Notes under the pieces: model-generated
What the model was told of the DNA's origin: nothing
Database searches by the model: none
The model's input: the letters and a program-made list of their open reading frames with translations, nothing else
Made by a program: the position numbers and the translations under genes
DNA from: SHXO01 sp964523885
GTDB lineage: Bacteria; Pseudomonadota; Gammaproteobacteria; Burkholderiales; SHXO01
NCBI GenBank assembly: GCA_964523885.1
Contig: CAZFYX010000069.1
Coordinates: 170,447 to 234,446 of the forward strand
Length of the DNA: 64,000 nucleotides
Direction: 5' to 3'
Shown: piece after piece, positions 42,965-51,868 of the stretch
How positions within the stretch are numbered: position 1 is the stretch's first letter
Layout of the letters: every line of letters starts with the position of its first letter

Positions 42965-43942
42965 TCAGGCAGCGAGCGGCTTCAGTCCCAGGCGTTCTAG
43001 CAGCGCGCGATCGCTGTCCACGTCCGGGTTGCCGGTGGTGAGCAGCTTGTCCCCGCAGAAGATCGAGTTGGCCCCGGCGAGGAAGCACAGCGCCTGCTCG
43101 GCGTCGGACATCTGCGCGCGGCCCGCGGACAGCCGCACGAAGGACGTGGGCATCGTGATGCGGGCCACCGCGATGGTGCGCACGAACTCGAGCGGGTCGA
43201 GCTTCGCGGTGCCGTGCAGCGGTGTGCCTTCCACCTGCACCAGGTTGTTGATCGGCACCGACTCGGGATGCGGGTCCAGGTTGGCGAGCTGCGCGACGAG
43301 GCCCGCGCGCTGGCGCCGCGACTCGCCCATGCCCACGATGCCGCCGCAGCACACCTTGATATCGGCCGCGCGCACGCGCTCCAGCGTGTCGAGCCGGTCG
43401 TCGTAGTCGCGGGTGCTGATGATCGTGCCGTAGAACTCCGGCGCCGTGTCCAGGTTGTGATTGTAGTAGTCGAGCCCCGCGTCCTTGAGCTTCTCCGCCT
43501 GCCCTTCACGCAGCATGCCCAGCGTCGCGCAGGTTTCCATGCCCAGCGCCTTCACCGCCTTCACCATGTCGAGCACGGGCTCCAGGTCGCGGTCCTTCGG
43601 TCCGCGCCAGGCCGCGCCCATGCAGAAGCGGGTCGCGCCGCCGGCCTTCGCCCGCGTCGCCGCCTCGACCACCTCGTCGAGCGGCAGCAGCGCCTGGTTG
43701 TCGACACCGGTCGCGTAGCGCGCGGACTGCGGGCAGTACGCGCAGTCCTCCGGGCAGCCGCCGGTCTTGATCGACAGCAGCTGCGAGAGCTGCACCTCGT
43801 CCGGCGCGAAGTGCCGGCGGTGCACCGTCTGGGCGCGGTAGAGCAGTTCCGGGAATGGCAGATCGAACAGCGCCAGGACCGAGTCGGGGGTCCAGTGGAC
43901 GGAACAGGAGGCTGCGCGCGCCTCCGCGGTAAGCGATGCCAT
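42965..43942 (-). CDS. bioB: Biotin synthase
   Basis: A 325-residue radical SAM biotin synthase that inserts sulfur into dethiobiotin. The [4Fe-4S] motif is CPEDCAYC (CxxxCxxC) near residue 57, and later motifs MGAAWRGPKDRDL and CATLGMLREGQAEKLKDAGLDYYNHNLDT are standard. It is 3 kb from bioD and bioA and is followed at once by an M20 hydrolase. Confidence 0.95.
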   Translation of the reverse strand: MASLTAEARAASCSVHWTPDSVLALFDLPFPELLYRAQTVHRRHFAPDEVQLSQLLSIKTGGCPEDCAYCPQSARYATGVDNQALLPLDEVVEAATRAKAGGATRFCMGAAWRGPKDRDLEPVLDMVKAVKALGMETCATLGMLREGQAEKLKDAGLDYYNHNLDTAPEFYGTIISTRDYDDRLDTLERVRAADIKVCCGGIVGMGESRRQRAGLVAQLANLDPHPESVPINNLVQVEGTPLHGTAKLDPLEFVRTIAVARITMPTSFVRLSAGRAQMSDAEQALCFLAGANSIFCGDKLLTTGNPDVDSDRALLERLGLKPLAA

Positions 43943-43996
43943 GCGGGTCGGTCCGTTGCAGTCGAAAGTGCGAGTATGCCCGAATCGACTGCGCGG

Positions 43997-45106
43997 TCAG
44001 CAGTTGAGCGGCTGCAGCCCGACGTCGAGACGGCGCAGCTCCAGCTCGATGGGCTGCAACTGGTGGCGCTGGCCTTCCACGTCATAGAGCGGCAACCGGA
44101 TGAAGGTGCGCGAGCGCGACTGCGCCAGCGGCACCGTGACCGACAGGCTGGGATTCGCACCGCGCAGGCCGGCGTCGAGCGGCACGGGGTAGTGCAGCGA
44201 CGCACGCGCCTGGCCCAGGGCCAGGTCCTTCGTCTGGCCGCTCGCGTCCGTAATGCGTACCACCGGGTCGGCGAGCCGCCAGGGATCGGCGGTGTGCGCC
44301 CGCAGCGTGAGCTCGAAGTGCAGCGTCGGCGCCGTACCGCCAGGGGCGCTCCAGAATCGCGGCACCCAGGTGAACGGGCCCGCGCCTTCCCGGAACGAGT
44401 AGGGATCCAGCCGGACGTTCTGGCACGCGCGCTCCGGCGTCTCGGTGCGGCAGCGGGCCTCGCGCGCCGCGAGTTCGTCCTGGTACGAGGGGCTGCGCAG
44501 GACTGCGGAAGCGCCGGAAGACGCGGCCTCGACGGCGAGGTCCTGCGGCAGCAGCTCGTGGCGTTCGCGGGTCGTCGCAATCGGGGGCAGCACCACCCGC
44601 AAACGTTGCGGCGCGCCGGGGAAGGTGCCGAATCCCGCCTGCACCTCGATCAATGCCTCGGAGGGCTGCAGGGTCAGCGCCCGGGCTGCCAGCTCGCGCG
44701 AAGTCGGGCCGAGCGTGTCGATATCGACCCAGCCGTCCGCCGGGATCGCCTGGAACGTGCTTGCGCGCACGCTCGGCCGGACCGCCTCGTCGAGCGCATC
44801 GGCGGTGCTGCCGATGCGCACGGCGTCGGTCACGAAGCGGAAGCCCGACTGCGGCGGGGGCTTCACTGCAATGGTCACGTACCAGGCCGTGTGGTCCGTC
44901 GCGTCCCGGGGGCGCCAGCTCGACACGTTGAAGCTCACCTTGCCCGGTCCGGTGAACTGCAGCACTGACGGAGTCCCTGCCTGGCCGCTGCAGGCGTCTC
45001 CGGAGATCTGGCTGGACGGATCGGGATAACCGGGGCGCAGATAGCTGTCGCGCGGCGCAGGGATGCACCCCGCCAGTGCGGCCGCCGCGCCCAGCGCAAG
45101 TGCCAT
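43997..45106 (-). CDS. Hypothetical lipoprotein, about 369 residues
   Basis: A lipoprotein (lipobox LAGC after MALALGAAAA) with a strand-rich body. Visible segments: DPSSQISGDACSGQAGTPSV, TAWYVTIAVKPPPQSGFRF, and a C-terminal LPLYDVEGQRHQLQPIELEL. No family recognised. The ATG at 45106 is chosen because AAAGGC lies seven bases upstream; a TTG 66 bases earlier would add 22 residues before the signal. Confidence 0.6.
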   Translation of the reverse strand: MALALGAAAALAGCIPAPRDSYLRPGYPDPSSQISGDACSGQAGTPSVLQFTGPGKVSFNVSSWRPRDATDHTAWYVTIAVKPPPQSGFRFVTDAVRIGSTADALDEAVRPSVRASTFQAIPADGWVDIDTLGPTSRELAARALTLQPSEALIEVQAGFGTFPGAPQRLRVVLPPIATTRERHELLPQDLAVEAASSGASAVLRSPSYQDELAAREARCRTETPERACQNVRLDPYSFREGAGPFTWVPRFWSAPGGTAPTLHFELTLRAHTADPWRLADPVVRITDASGQTKDLALGQARASLHYPVPLDAGLRGANPSLSVTVPLAQSRSRTFIRLPLYDVEGQRHQLQPIELELRRLDVGLQPLNC

Positions 45107-45144
45107 CGGGATGCCTTTGCTCCAGCGCCGTCCGTGGCTGCCGT

Positions 45145-45159
45145 TACAATCCAACGTCG
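45145..45159 (+). promoter_or_regulatory. -10-like TACAAT directly before the GTG start
   Basis: TACAAT (45145-45150) would place the transcription start at about 45157-45158, one or two bases before the GTG at 45159. If used, the message would be leaderless. No clear -35 is present. Confidence 0.3.
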
Positions 45160-45749
45160 TGACTCCCTTCAAACCAGAATTCGAGGCCGAGGCCGCCCTG
45201 CGCTGTCATCCGGCGACGCCCGCGCCGGGAATCACCGGCATCGGCGTGCGCGTGTGCTGGTGCGGCCCGGACCGCCTGGGGCTGCGCTACGAGGTGGCCG
45301 GGGATGCCGACGCACTCGTCCTGCCCGCCGCGCGCCCTGCGCAATTTGCGGACCGCCTGTGGGAGCACACCTGCTTCGAGGCGTTCATCCTCACCGAGCA
45401 GGGGAGTTACTGCGAGCTCAACTTCTCGCCCTCGACGCAGTGGGCGGCCTACCGGTTCTCCGCGTATCGAAAGGACATGGCGCGTGCAGAAGTTACCGCA
45501 CCGCCGGTCATCACCACCCGCTTCGGGTCCGGCCGCATCACGGTGGAGGCGCTGGCCGACCTGACCGGCATTGCGGGCACCTCCGCCACGCCCGCGCGCA
45601 TGGCGCTGTCCGCGGTTATCGAGGCATCCGACGGCACCCGTTCGTACTGGGCACTCGCGCATCCGGCGCCGAAGCCCGACTTCCATCATCCCGACGCTTT
45701 CACCCTGCCGTGGCGGCACCCGCCCGCGGCCAACCAAGGAACACCATGA
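45159..45749 (+). CDS. DOMON-like domain protein
   Basis: A 196-residue protein of the DOMON-like/DUF-type family (LRYEVAGDADALVLP, DRLWEHTCFEAFILTEQGSYCELNFSPSTQWAAYRFSAYR). It would be an adhesive or ligand-binding beta sandwich. No signal peptide is seen, so it is probably cytoplasmic. Its stop overlaps the namZ start (ATGA), so the two are coupled. Confidence 0.7.
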   Translation: MTPFKPEFEAEAALRCHPATPAPGITGIGVRVCWCGPDRLGLRYEVAGDADALVLPAARPAQFADRLWEHTCFEAFILTEQGSYCELNFSPSTQWAAYRFSAYRKDMARAEVTAPPVITTRFGSGRITVEALADLTGIAGTSATPARMALSAVIEASDGTRSYWALAHPAPKPDFHHPDAFTLPWRHPPAANQGTP

Positions 45750-46951
45750 AGTTCGGCCTCGACCGCCTGCTCGAAGACCCCGCCCTGCGCCGGCCGCTGG
45801 CGGGCAAGCGCATCGCCCTGCTCGCGCACCCCGCGTCGGTGACGCCCGACCTCACCCACTCGCTCGATGCGCTGGCCGCCCTCGGCGACCTGCGCCTCAC
45901 TGCGGCGTTCGGACCGCAGCACGGCCTGCGCGGCGACAAGCAGGACAACATGGTCGAGTCGCCCGATTTCCGCGATCCGCAGCACGGCATTCCCGTCTTC
46001 AGCCTGTACGGAGAGGTGCGCCGGCCCACGCCGTCCATGCTGGACGCGTTCGACGTCATGCTGGTCGACCTGCAGGATCTCGGCTGCCGCATCTACACTT
46101 TCATCACCACGCTGCGCTACGTGCTCGAGGAGGCGGCGCGCCACGGCAAGTCGGTGTGGGTGCTCGACCGCCCCAATCCGGTGGGGCGGCCGGTCGAGGG
46201 CCTGCGCCTGCGCGAGGGCTGGGAGAGCTTCGTGGGCGCGGGCCCGCTGCCGATGCGCCACGGCCTGACGATGGGCGAGCTCGGGCACTGGTTCGTGCGC
46301 ACGCTGAAGCTCGACGTCGACTATCGCGTCATCGAGATGGGCGGCTGGCGCCCCGAGCAGGCGCCCGGTCACGGCTGGCCGCAGGGCGAGCGGATCTGGA
46401 TCAACCCGAGTCCCAACGCGCCGAACCTGTGGATGGCGCGCTGCTACGCCGGCACCGTGATGCTCGAAGGCACCACGTTGTCGGAAGGCCGCGGCACCAC
46501 CCGTCCGCTGGAGCTGTTCGGCGCACCGGATCTCGACATCGAGGCCCTGGTCGAACGCATGGAGACGCTCGCGCCGCAGTGGCTGCAGGGCTGCCGGCTG
46601 CGCGGCTGCTGGTTCGAGCCGACCTTCCACAAGCATGCCGGCAAGCTCTGCGCGGGGCTGCAGATCCATGCGGAAGGGCATGCGTACAACCACAAGGCAT
46701 TCCGTCCCTGGCGGCTGCAGGCGCTCGCGTTCAAGGCCCTGCGACAGCTGCGGCCGGACTATCCGCTGTGGCGCGACTTCCCCTACGAGTACGAGCGCGA
46801 CCGCCTGGCCATCGACCTCATCAACGGCAGTGCGCTGCTGCGCGAATGGGTCGACGACGCCGACTCGACCCCGGCCGATCTGGATGCGATCGCCAGGCCG
46901 GACGAAGCGGCGTGGGAGGAAGAGCGCCGGTCGGTGGTGCTGTACCGTTAG
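45746..46951 (+). CDS. NamZ-like exo-beta-N-acetylmuramidase (DUF1343)
   Basis: A 401-residue DUF1343 protein. NamZ of Bacillus subtilis, from the same family, removes terminal N-acetylmuramic acid from cell-wall fragments. Visible motifs: AAFGPQHGLRGDKQDNM, VFSLYGEVRRPTPSML, DLQDLGCRIYTFITTL, LDRPNPVGR, and TTLSEGRGTTRPLE. No signal peptide is visible, which would favour cytoplasmic wall recycling. Confidence 0.85.
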   Translation: MKFGLDRLLEDPALRRPLAGKRIALLAHPASVTPDLTHSLDALAALGDLRLTAAFGPQHGLRGDKQDNMVESPDFRDPQHGIPVFSLYGEVRRPTPSMLDAFDVMLVDLQDLGCRIYTFITTLRYVLEEAARHGKSVWVLDRPNPVGRPVEGLRLREGWESFVGAGPLPMRHGLTMGELGHWFVRTLKLDVDYRVIEMGGWRPEQAPGHGWPQGERIWINPSPNAPNLWMARCYAGTVMLEGTTLSEGRGTTRPLELFGAPDLDIEALVERMETLAPQWLQGCRLRGCWFEPTFHKHAGKLCAGLQIHAEGHAYNHKAFRPWRLQALAFKALRQLRPDYPLWRDFPYEYERDRLAIDLINGSALLREWVDDADSTPADLDAIARPDEAAWEEERRSVVLYR

Positions 46952-46958
46952 CCTGCGG

Positions 46959-47618
46959 TCAAGGCAGGGCCAGCTCGACGGCTTGCGCGTCCGGCCGCGC
47001 CTGGAACGGCACCACGCCGAGCAGCGGAGCCGGCAGGCGTTCGCACAAGGCCGCCAGGTTCTCGTCGAACCGCGCCATGTGCGGGTCGATGCAGTTCGCG
47101 ACCCAGCCTGCGAGGGGCAGCCCGCTGGCCGCGATGGATGCCGCGGTAAGCAGCGCGTGGTTGATGCAGCCCAGCCGCATGCCGACGACGAGGACCACCG
47201 GCAGCCCCAGTCGCGTGGCGAGATCGGCGAAGGTCTGCGTCCGCGAGATCGGCACCAGCCAGCCTCCCGCGCCCTCGACCACCACGTAGTCGGACTGCTG
47301 CACGAGACGGTCGAGCTGCTGCACGATGCGTTCGATGTCGATCGCCACGCCGGCCTCTGCCGCGGCCACGTGCGGCGCGATCGGCGGCTCGAACAGGTAG
47401 ACGTTGAGGGCCTCGCGGGTGAACCCGGGCGAGCTCGCCTCCAGGTGCGCCTCGATGTCCTCGTTGACGAGCAGATCGCCGAGGCGCTCGCAGCCGGCGG
47501 CGATCGGCTTCATCCCCACCGCCCGCATGCCGCGGCGCCGGGCCGCATGCAGCAGCGCGGCGGCGACCAGCGTCTTGCCGATCTCCGTGTCGGTGCCCGC
47601 GACGAAGCAGCCCGCCAT
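46959..47618 (-). CDS. bioD: Dethiobiotin synthetase
   Basis: A 219-residue BioD, which forms the ureido ring of dethiobiotin from DAPA, CO2 and ATP. The P-loop GTDTEIGKTLVA lies near residues 8-19, with later MKPIAAGCE and VVEGAGGWLVP. The start shares one base with the bioA stop, so the two are translationally coupled. Confidence 0.95.
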   Translation of the reverse strand: MAGCFVAGTDTEIGKTLVAAALLHAARRRGMRAVGMKPIAAGCERLGDLLVNEDIEAHLEASSPGFTREALNVYLFEPPIAPHVAAAEAGVAIDIERIVQQLDRLVQQSDYVVVEGAGGWLVPISRTQTFADLATRLGLPVVLVVGMRLGCINHALLTAASIAASGLPLAGWVANCIDPHMARFDENLAALCERLPAPLLGVVPFQARPDAQAVELALP

Positions 47619-48943
47619 CAGCCTGCTGCCAGCACTGCGTCGAGGGCTGCCAGTGCGCCGTCGGCGAGCAGGTGCTGCTCGGCCGGACCCAGCACGTAAG
47701 GCGGCATGAAGTAGACCGTGTTGCCGATCGGGCGCAGCAGCAGCTCGCGCTCCAGCGCCGCCTGGAAGTACCGCCGCGCGAAGCCCGGTGGCGCGTGCGC
47801 GACGTCGAACGCCCAGATCATCCCCTGGGTGCGGAAGTGGCGGACGCGCGGGTGCGCGGCGATCGCCGCGCAGGCTTGCGTCATCCGCGCCGCGGCTTCG
47901 CGGTTGCGCGCAATCACGTCCTCCGACTCGAAGACGTCCAGCACCGCGAGCGCCGCCGTGCAAGCGAGCGCGTTGCCGGTGTACGAATGCGAGTGCAGGA
48001 AGCCGCGCGCGGTCTCGTCGCTGTAGAAGGCCCGGTAGACCTCGTCGGTGGTGAGCACCACCGACAGCGGCAGGTAGCCGCCGCTGATGCCCTTGGACAG
48101 GCACAGGAAGTCCGGGCGGATGCCGGCCTGTTCGTGCGCGAAGAAAGTGCCGGTGCGGCCGAACCCCACGGCGATCTCATCGGCGATCAGATGCACCTGG
48201 TAGCGGTCGCACAGCGCCCGCGCCCGAGAGAGGTAGGCCGGGTCGTACATCGCCATGCCGGTGGCACACTGGATCAGCGGCTCGACGATCAGCGCCGCGA
48301 GGTGCTCGTGGTGCTCGGCCAGGTAGCGCTCCAGCTGCTGCGCGCAACGCTCCGCCACCGCGGCCGCCGTCTCGCCGGGGCGCGCCCGGCGCGCATCCGG
48401 GCTCGCTACCGTGGCTGCGGGGCGCAGCAGCGGCGCGTACGCCTCCTTGAACAGCGCGACGTCGGTGACCGAGAGCGCGCCCAGCGTCTCGCCGTGGTAG
48501 CCGTTCTCGAGCGCGACGAAGTCGCGCTTCCCGGGGCGGCCGCTGTTGCGCCAGTAGTGGAAGCTCATCTTCAGCGCGATCTCGGTGGCCGAGGCGCCGT
48601 CCGAGGCATAGAAGCAGTGGCCCAGCGCACCGCCGGTGCGCTCGCTCAGCCGCTCCGACAGGCACACCACCGGCTCGTGCGTGAAGCCGGCCAGGATCAG
48701 GTGCTCGAGGCGATCGAGCTGCGCCTTCACCGCCCCGGAGATGCGCGGGTTGCAGTGACCGAACAGGTTCACCCACCACGAGCTGACCCCGTCCAGATAA
48801 CGGCGGCCGTCGAAGTCGTACAGCCAGGCGCCGTCGCCGCGCGCGATGGGGACGAGGGGGATCTGCTCGTGCGCCTTCATCTGCGTGCACGGGTGCCACA
48901 CCGCCGCGAGGCTGCGCTGCATGAGCTGATGGTTGGCGCTCAT
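47618..48943 (-). CDS. bioA: Adenosylmethionine-8-amino-7-oxononanoate aminotransferase
   Basis: A 441-residue PLP enzyme that converts KAPA to DAPA with S-adenosylmethionine. Visible: AVWHPCTQMKAHE, SSWWVNLFGHCNPRI, YHGETLGALSVTDVALF, and the PLP lysine in LCLSKGISGGYLPLS. The operon here is bioA-bioD; bioF, bioC and bioH are not in the window. The ATG at 48943 matches family N-termini. Confidence 0.95.
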   Translation of the reverse strand: MSANHQLMQRSLAAVWHPCTQMKAHEQIPLVPIARGDGAWLYDFDGRRYLDGVSSWWVNLFGHCNPRISGAVKAQLDRLEHLILAGFTHEPVVCLSERLSERTGGALGHCFYASDGASATEIALKMSFHYWRNSGRPGKRDFVALENGYHGETLGALSVTDVALFKEAYAPLLRPAATVASPDARRARPGETAAAVAERCAQQLERYLAEHHEHLAALIVEPLIQCATGMAMYDPAYLSRARALCDRYQVHLIADEIAVGFGRTGTFFAHEQAGIRPDFLCLSKGISGGYLPLSVVLTTDEVYRAFYSDETARGFLHSHSYTGNALACTAALAVLDVFESEDVIARNREAAARMTQACAAIAAHPRVRHFRTQGMIWAFDVAHAPPGFARRYFQAALERELLLRPIGNTVYFMPPYVLGPAEQHLLADGALAALDAVLAAG

Positions 48944-49057
48944 CGTGTAACGGGGATGAGGAAAGGCGCGAGTATGCCCGAACGCTCGCGGCCCACGCGA
49001 CCCCTGCCGGAAAGCGGTTAAAGTGGCGTCCCGCCCGGGTTCCCGTCGCTGCGCCAA

Positions 49058-49372
49058 GTGTTCCTCGACCGCTGGCTGATCCGCTTCAGCCGCCACTACG
49101 CCTTCCTGCACCGCGCGGTGCAGGCGGTCGGGCGCGACCTCGCCCGGCGCGACTACGAGGCCTTCCTGCAGCCGGGCGAGGAACACTCCTTCACCCAGTT
49201 CTTCGAGGGCGTGCAGATCGACTTCGAGGTCGAGGTGTTCCGCATCGACCCGGCCGACCGCTCGATGTGGGTGCGGGTCACGCCGCGGTCCGAGCTGTCC
49301 ACGCCGCTGCAGCTCAAGCCGGAGTTCGTCTTCCGCAAGTTGCCGGACGGGCGCGCCTACACGCCCACCTGA
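49058..49372 (+). CDS. Hypothetical protein, 104 residues
   Basis: A small soluble protein without a recognised family (RWLIRFSRHYAFLHRAVQAVGRDLARRDY, then HSFTQFFEGVQIDFEVEVFRIDPADRSMWVRVTP). The strand-rich middle and codon pattern look real. The GTG start has no clear SD. It lies head to tail before the convergent SOUL gene, with stops adjacent. Confidence 0.5.
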   Translation: MFLDRWLIRFSRHYAFLHRAVQAVGRDLARRDYEAFLQPGEEHSFTQFFEGVQIDFEVEVFRIDPADRSMWVRVTPRSELSTPLQLKPEFVFRKLPDGRAYTPT

Positions 49373-50020
49373 TCAGCGCGCAGCCGGATCGGCGATCTCG
49401 ACCAGCACCTCGTTGCGGCGCATGAACCACGGCGTGAAGGGCGGGTCGTAGCGGGCATACATCGGCTGGCCCACGGCCTTCACCCCGGCGAGCGCCACCG
49501 AGTCCAGCAGCAGCTTCTCGTGCTGCCGGTAGTTGGCCTCGGTCCAGCGGCCGGAATAGCGATGCGCGGCGATCAGCTTCGCGGGCACCAGGCGAAGGCT
49601 CACGTGGGGATCGACGGGCTGCGGCAGGGTTTCCAGCGTGTGGCTGGACGGCATGACGAACTCGATGAGGTAGGTGTCCTGCCCGCCGCTTCCGACCGGC
49701 GCCTGGATCACCGGCGCGGTCATTGCGATCTTCCGGCCCGACTCGGGCTTGTCCTGCGTGCCTGCGGATTGCGTGGGTGCAGGCGCCTGGCCGGGCCGGT
49801 TGTTGCCCGAGATGTATGCATGCAGCAAGCGGAAGCCGTCGTCGCCGACCTGCTCGAACGGCCCGCTCACGCGCGCCTGCGCGACGACGTAGGCCGGATA
49901 GCGGCGGATCTCGAAGCCCATTCGGGTATCCACCACCGTGTAGGGCAGCTCTTCCGTGGCCGCGGCAGCGGCGGGGATGATGGCAAGGAGGGCGGCGAGA
50001 AGCAGGCGGGACAGGCGCAT
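49373..50020 (-). CDS. SOUL heme-binding family protein
   Basis: A 215-residue SOUL/HBP-family protein with a signal peptide (RLLLAALLAIIPAAAAATEE), then EELPYTVVDTRMGFEIRRYPAYVVAQARV and KIAMTAPVI, the hallmark of the family. Eukaryotic relatives bind heme; bacterial ones are of uncertain role but may bind heme or tetrapyrroles in the periplasm. The SD is weak (TGGAACG). Confidence 0.8.
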   Translation of the reverse strand: MRLSRLLLAALLAIIPAAAAATEELPYTVVDTRMGFEIRRYPAYVVAQARVSGPFEQVGDDGFRLLHAYISGNNRPGQAPAPTQSAGTQDKPESGRKIAMTAPVIQAPVGSGGQDTYLIEFVMPSSHTLETLPQPVDPHVSLRLVPAKLIAAHRYSGRWTEANYRQHEKLLLDSVALAGVKAVGQPMYARYDPPFTPWFMRRNEVLVEIADPAAR

Positions 50021-50123
50021 GACGTTCCATTTCGAAGTCGTCGGACTTGGACGCTCCGGCAGCATGCGGCGTTCCCTTCCGATGTCCGGCATGATGGCCG
50101 GGACGCTACAACCGAGGAGCGCG

Positions 50124-50462
50124 ATGATGGATGCCTTTCCCCCATGCCTGCTGATCGTCACCGTCGAGGTCGATCCGGCGGTCGAGGCGGAGTGGAACCG
50201 CTGGTACGACGCGGTGCACCTGCCCGACGCGCTGAAGTGCCCCGGCGTGCTGCGCGGGCGGCGCTATGTCTCCTCCGGCCCGATCACCGAAACCGTGAAC
50301 GGCAAGCGCGACACGCTGGAGCGGCGCGTCTACACCACGCTCTACGAGCTGGACAGTCCGGGTGCCATCGCGACGCCGGAATTCCAGGCCATGCGCGGCT
50401 GGTACCAGTTCGCGCCGCACGTGCGTTCGCGCACCCAGGTCGTGGTGACGGCGCCGCGGTAG
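50124..50462 (+). CDS. Small alpha-beta (DUF4286-like) protein
   Basis: A 112-residue protein: LLIVTVEVDPAVEAEWNRWYDAVHLPDALKCPGV, then VYTTLYELDSPGAIATPEFQAM. The pattern is that of dimeric alpha-beta barrels, closest to DUF4286. GAGGAGCGCG precedes the ATG. It probably acts on or senses a small molecule; nothing more can be said. Confidence 0.55.
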   Translation: MMDAFPPCLLIVTVEVDPAVEAEWNRWYDAVHLPDALKCPGVLRGRRYVSSGPITETVNGKRDTLERRVYTTLYELDSPGAIATPEFQAMRGWYQFAPHVRSRTQVVVTAPR

Positions 50463-50496
50463 CGATCGTCGCGTGTAGAAGTTGCCCGTCGCGGGG

Positions 50497-51765
50497 TCAG
50501 GCCTTCTCGAAATCCACCCGCTCGTCGATCGGCAGGCCCTGCAGGTGCCGGCGCAGGCAGTCCAGCGCCATCTCGGCGGCGCCGATGCGCACCCACTCAC
50601 GGCCCCCGAGCATGCGCGCCCTGCGCGAGACGGTCTGCTCCCGGGTCGCGATGGCGATGTGGAGGCTGCCGCCGAATTCGATCCGGTCCGCGCCCTCGTC
50701 CAGCGTGATCAGCACGGCCAGCGCATGCGAGGCATCGGTGGACCTGCGCGCGGCCTGCGCTACGGCTTCGGCCATGGCCGCGGTGACTTCCGCATCGCGC
50801 ATTGATTCCAGCCCCACGCTCGCATGCACCTGCGCCAGGTCGCGCGCGACCACGCCGCGCCGGAACACCGGTTCCGCGCCGGGCAGCGGCGCGATGCGCG
50901 CGGCGATCGCACCGCCGGTGAAGGTCTCGACCACCGCGAGCGTTCCGTTGCGCCGGGTGAGCGCGTCGAGCACCACGCCTTCCAGTTTCTGGTCGTCCTC
51001 GGCCAGGATGAAGTTGCCGAGCCGCCTGCGCACTTCCGCTGCGACCGGTGCCAGCTTGCGCCGCGCGTCCTCGACATCCGCGGCGCGCACGGTGAGCTTG
51101 GTCTCCAGCTGCGGATAGTGGGCCCGGAACCCCAGCTTGAGGCTGCCGTCCGGCACCAGGGACTCGATCCCGGCGAGCATCGTGTCGGCGCGCGACTCGC
51201 CCACGCCATACGAGTGGAAGCGCTTGAGCACACTGACACCGGGACGGCCGCTGCGTGCGAGCAGGCGCGGGATGATCTGCTCCTCCAGCATGCGGTGCAG
51301 CTCGCGCGGCACGCCGGGCGTGAAGAAGAAGCGCGCCTTGCCGATGTCCAGCGCGAACCCGCAGGCCGTGCCGATCGGGTTGTCCAGGATCTCGGCGCCC
51401 TCGGGCAGCATGGCCTGCTTGCGGTTGCTGGCCGGCATCGCGCGGCTGCGGCGGGCGAAGAAGTCCTCCATCCGCCTGTACCAGCCTTCGTTGAAGACCA
51501 GCTCCAGGTTGGCGGCCTTGGCGGCGATCTCCTGCGACAGGTCGTCGACCGTGGGGCCGAGTCCGCCGTTCACGATGACGGCGTCGGCGCGGGCGCCGGC
51601 CAGCAGGAACGCCTCCAGCAGCGTCTCGCGGTCGTCGCCGACGGTGGTGCCCCAGCGGACGGTGAGGCCGACGTCGCCGAGCTTCTGGCTGATGTGGCTG
51701 AAGTTGGTGTTGATGGTGGCGCCGGTGAGGACCTCGTCGCCGGTGCAGAGGATCTCGATGTTCAT
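50497..51765 (-). CDS. CinA-family protein with altered amidase motif
   Basis: A 422-residue CinA: an N-terminal molybdopterin-binding-like domain (EILCTGDEVLTGATINTN, NGGLGPTVDDLSQEIAA) and a C-terminal CinA/PncC domain that normally deamidates nicotinamide mononucleotide. In the latter the usual AESCTGG is VVETFTGG, so the nucleophilic Ser is Thr281. Other motifs in the C-terminal domain (VGLESMRDAEVTAAMAEAVAQ) are also diverged. The N-terminal domain is complete and should keep its nucleotide-pyrophosphatase function. Confidence 0.85.
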   Translation of the reverse strand: MNIEILCTGDEVLTGATINTNFSHISQKLGDVGLTVRWGTTVGDDRETLLEAFLLAGARADAVIVNGGLGPTVDDLSQEIAAKAANLELVFNEGWYRRMEDFFARRSRAMPASNRKQAMLPEGAEILDNPIGTACGFALDIGKARFFFTPGVPRELHRMLEEQIIPRLLARSGRPGVSVLKRFHSYGVGESRADTMLAGIESLVPDGSLKLGFRAHYPQLETKLTVRAADVEDARRKLAPVAAEVRRRLGNFILAEDDQKLEGVVLDALTRRNGTLAVVETFTGGAIAARIAPLPGAEPVFRRGVVARDLAQVHASVGLESMRDAEVTAAMAEAVAQAARRSTDASHALAVLITLDEGADRIEFGGSLHIAIATREQTVSRRARMLGGREWVRIGAAEMALDCLRRHLQGLPIDERVDFEKA

Positions 51766-51868
51766 GGGCGCGAGGCTAGCATGCGCGGGCAGTGCGCGCA
51801 GGCGCGGTACTGATGCCCGCTGCGCTCGCGGGAGAGGGGCGGGCGCAGCGATGGCGGCGCCCGGAGCG

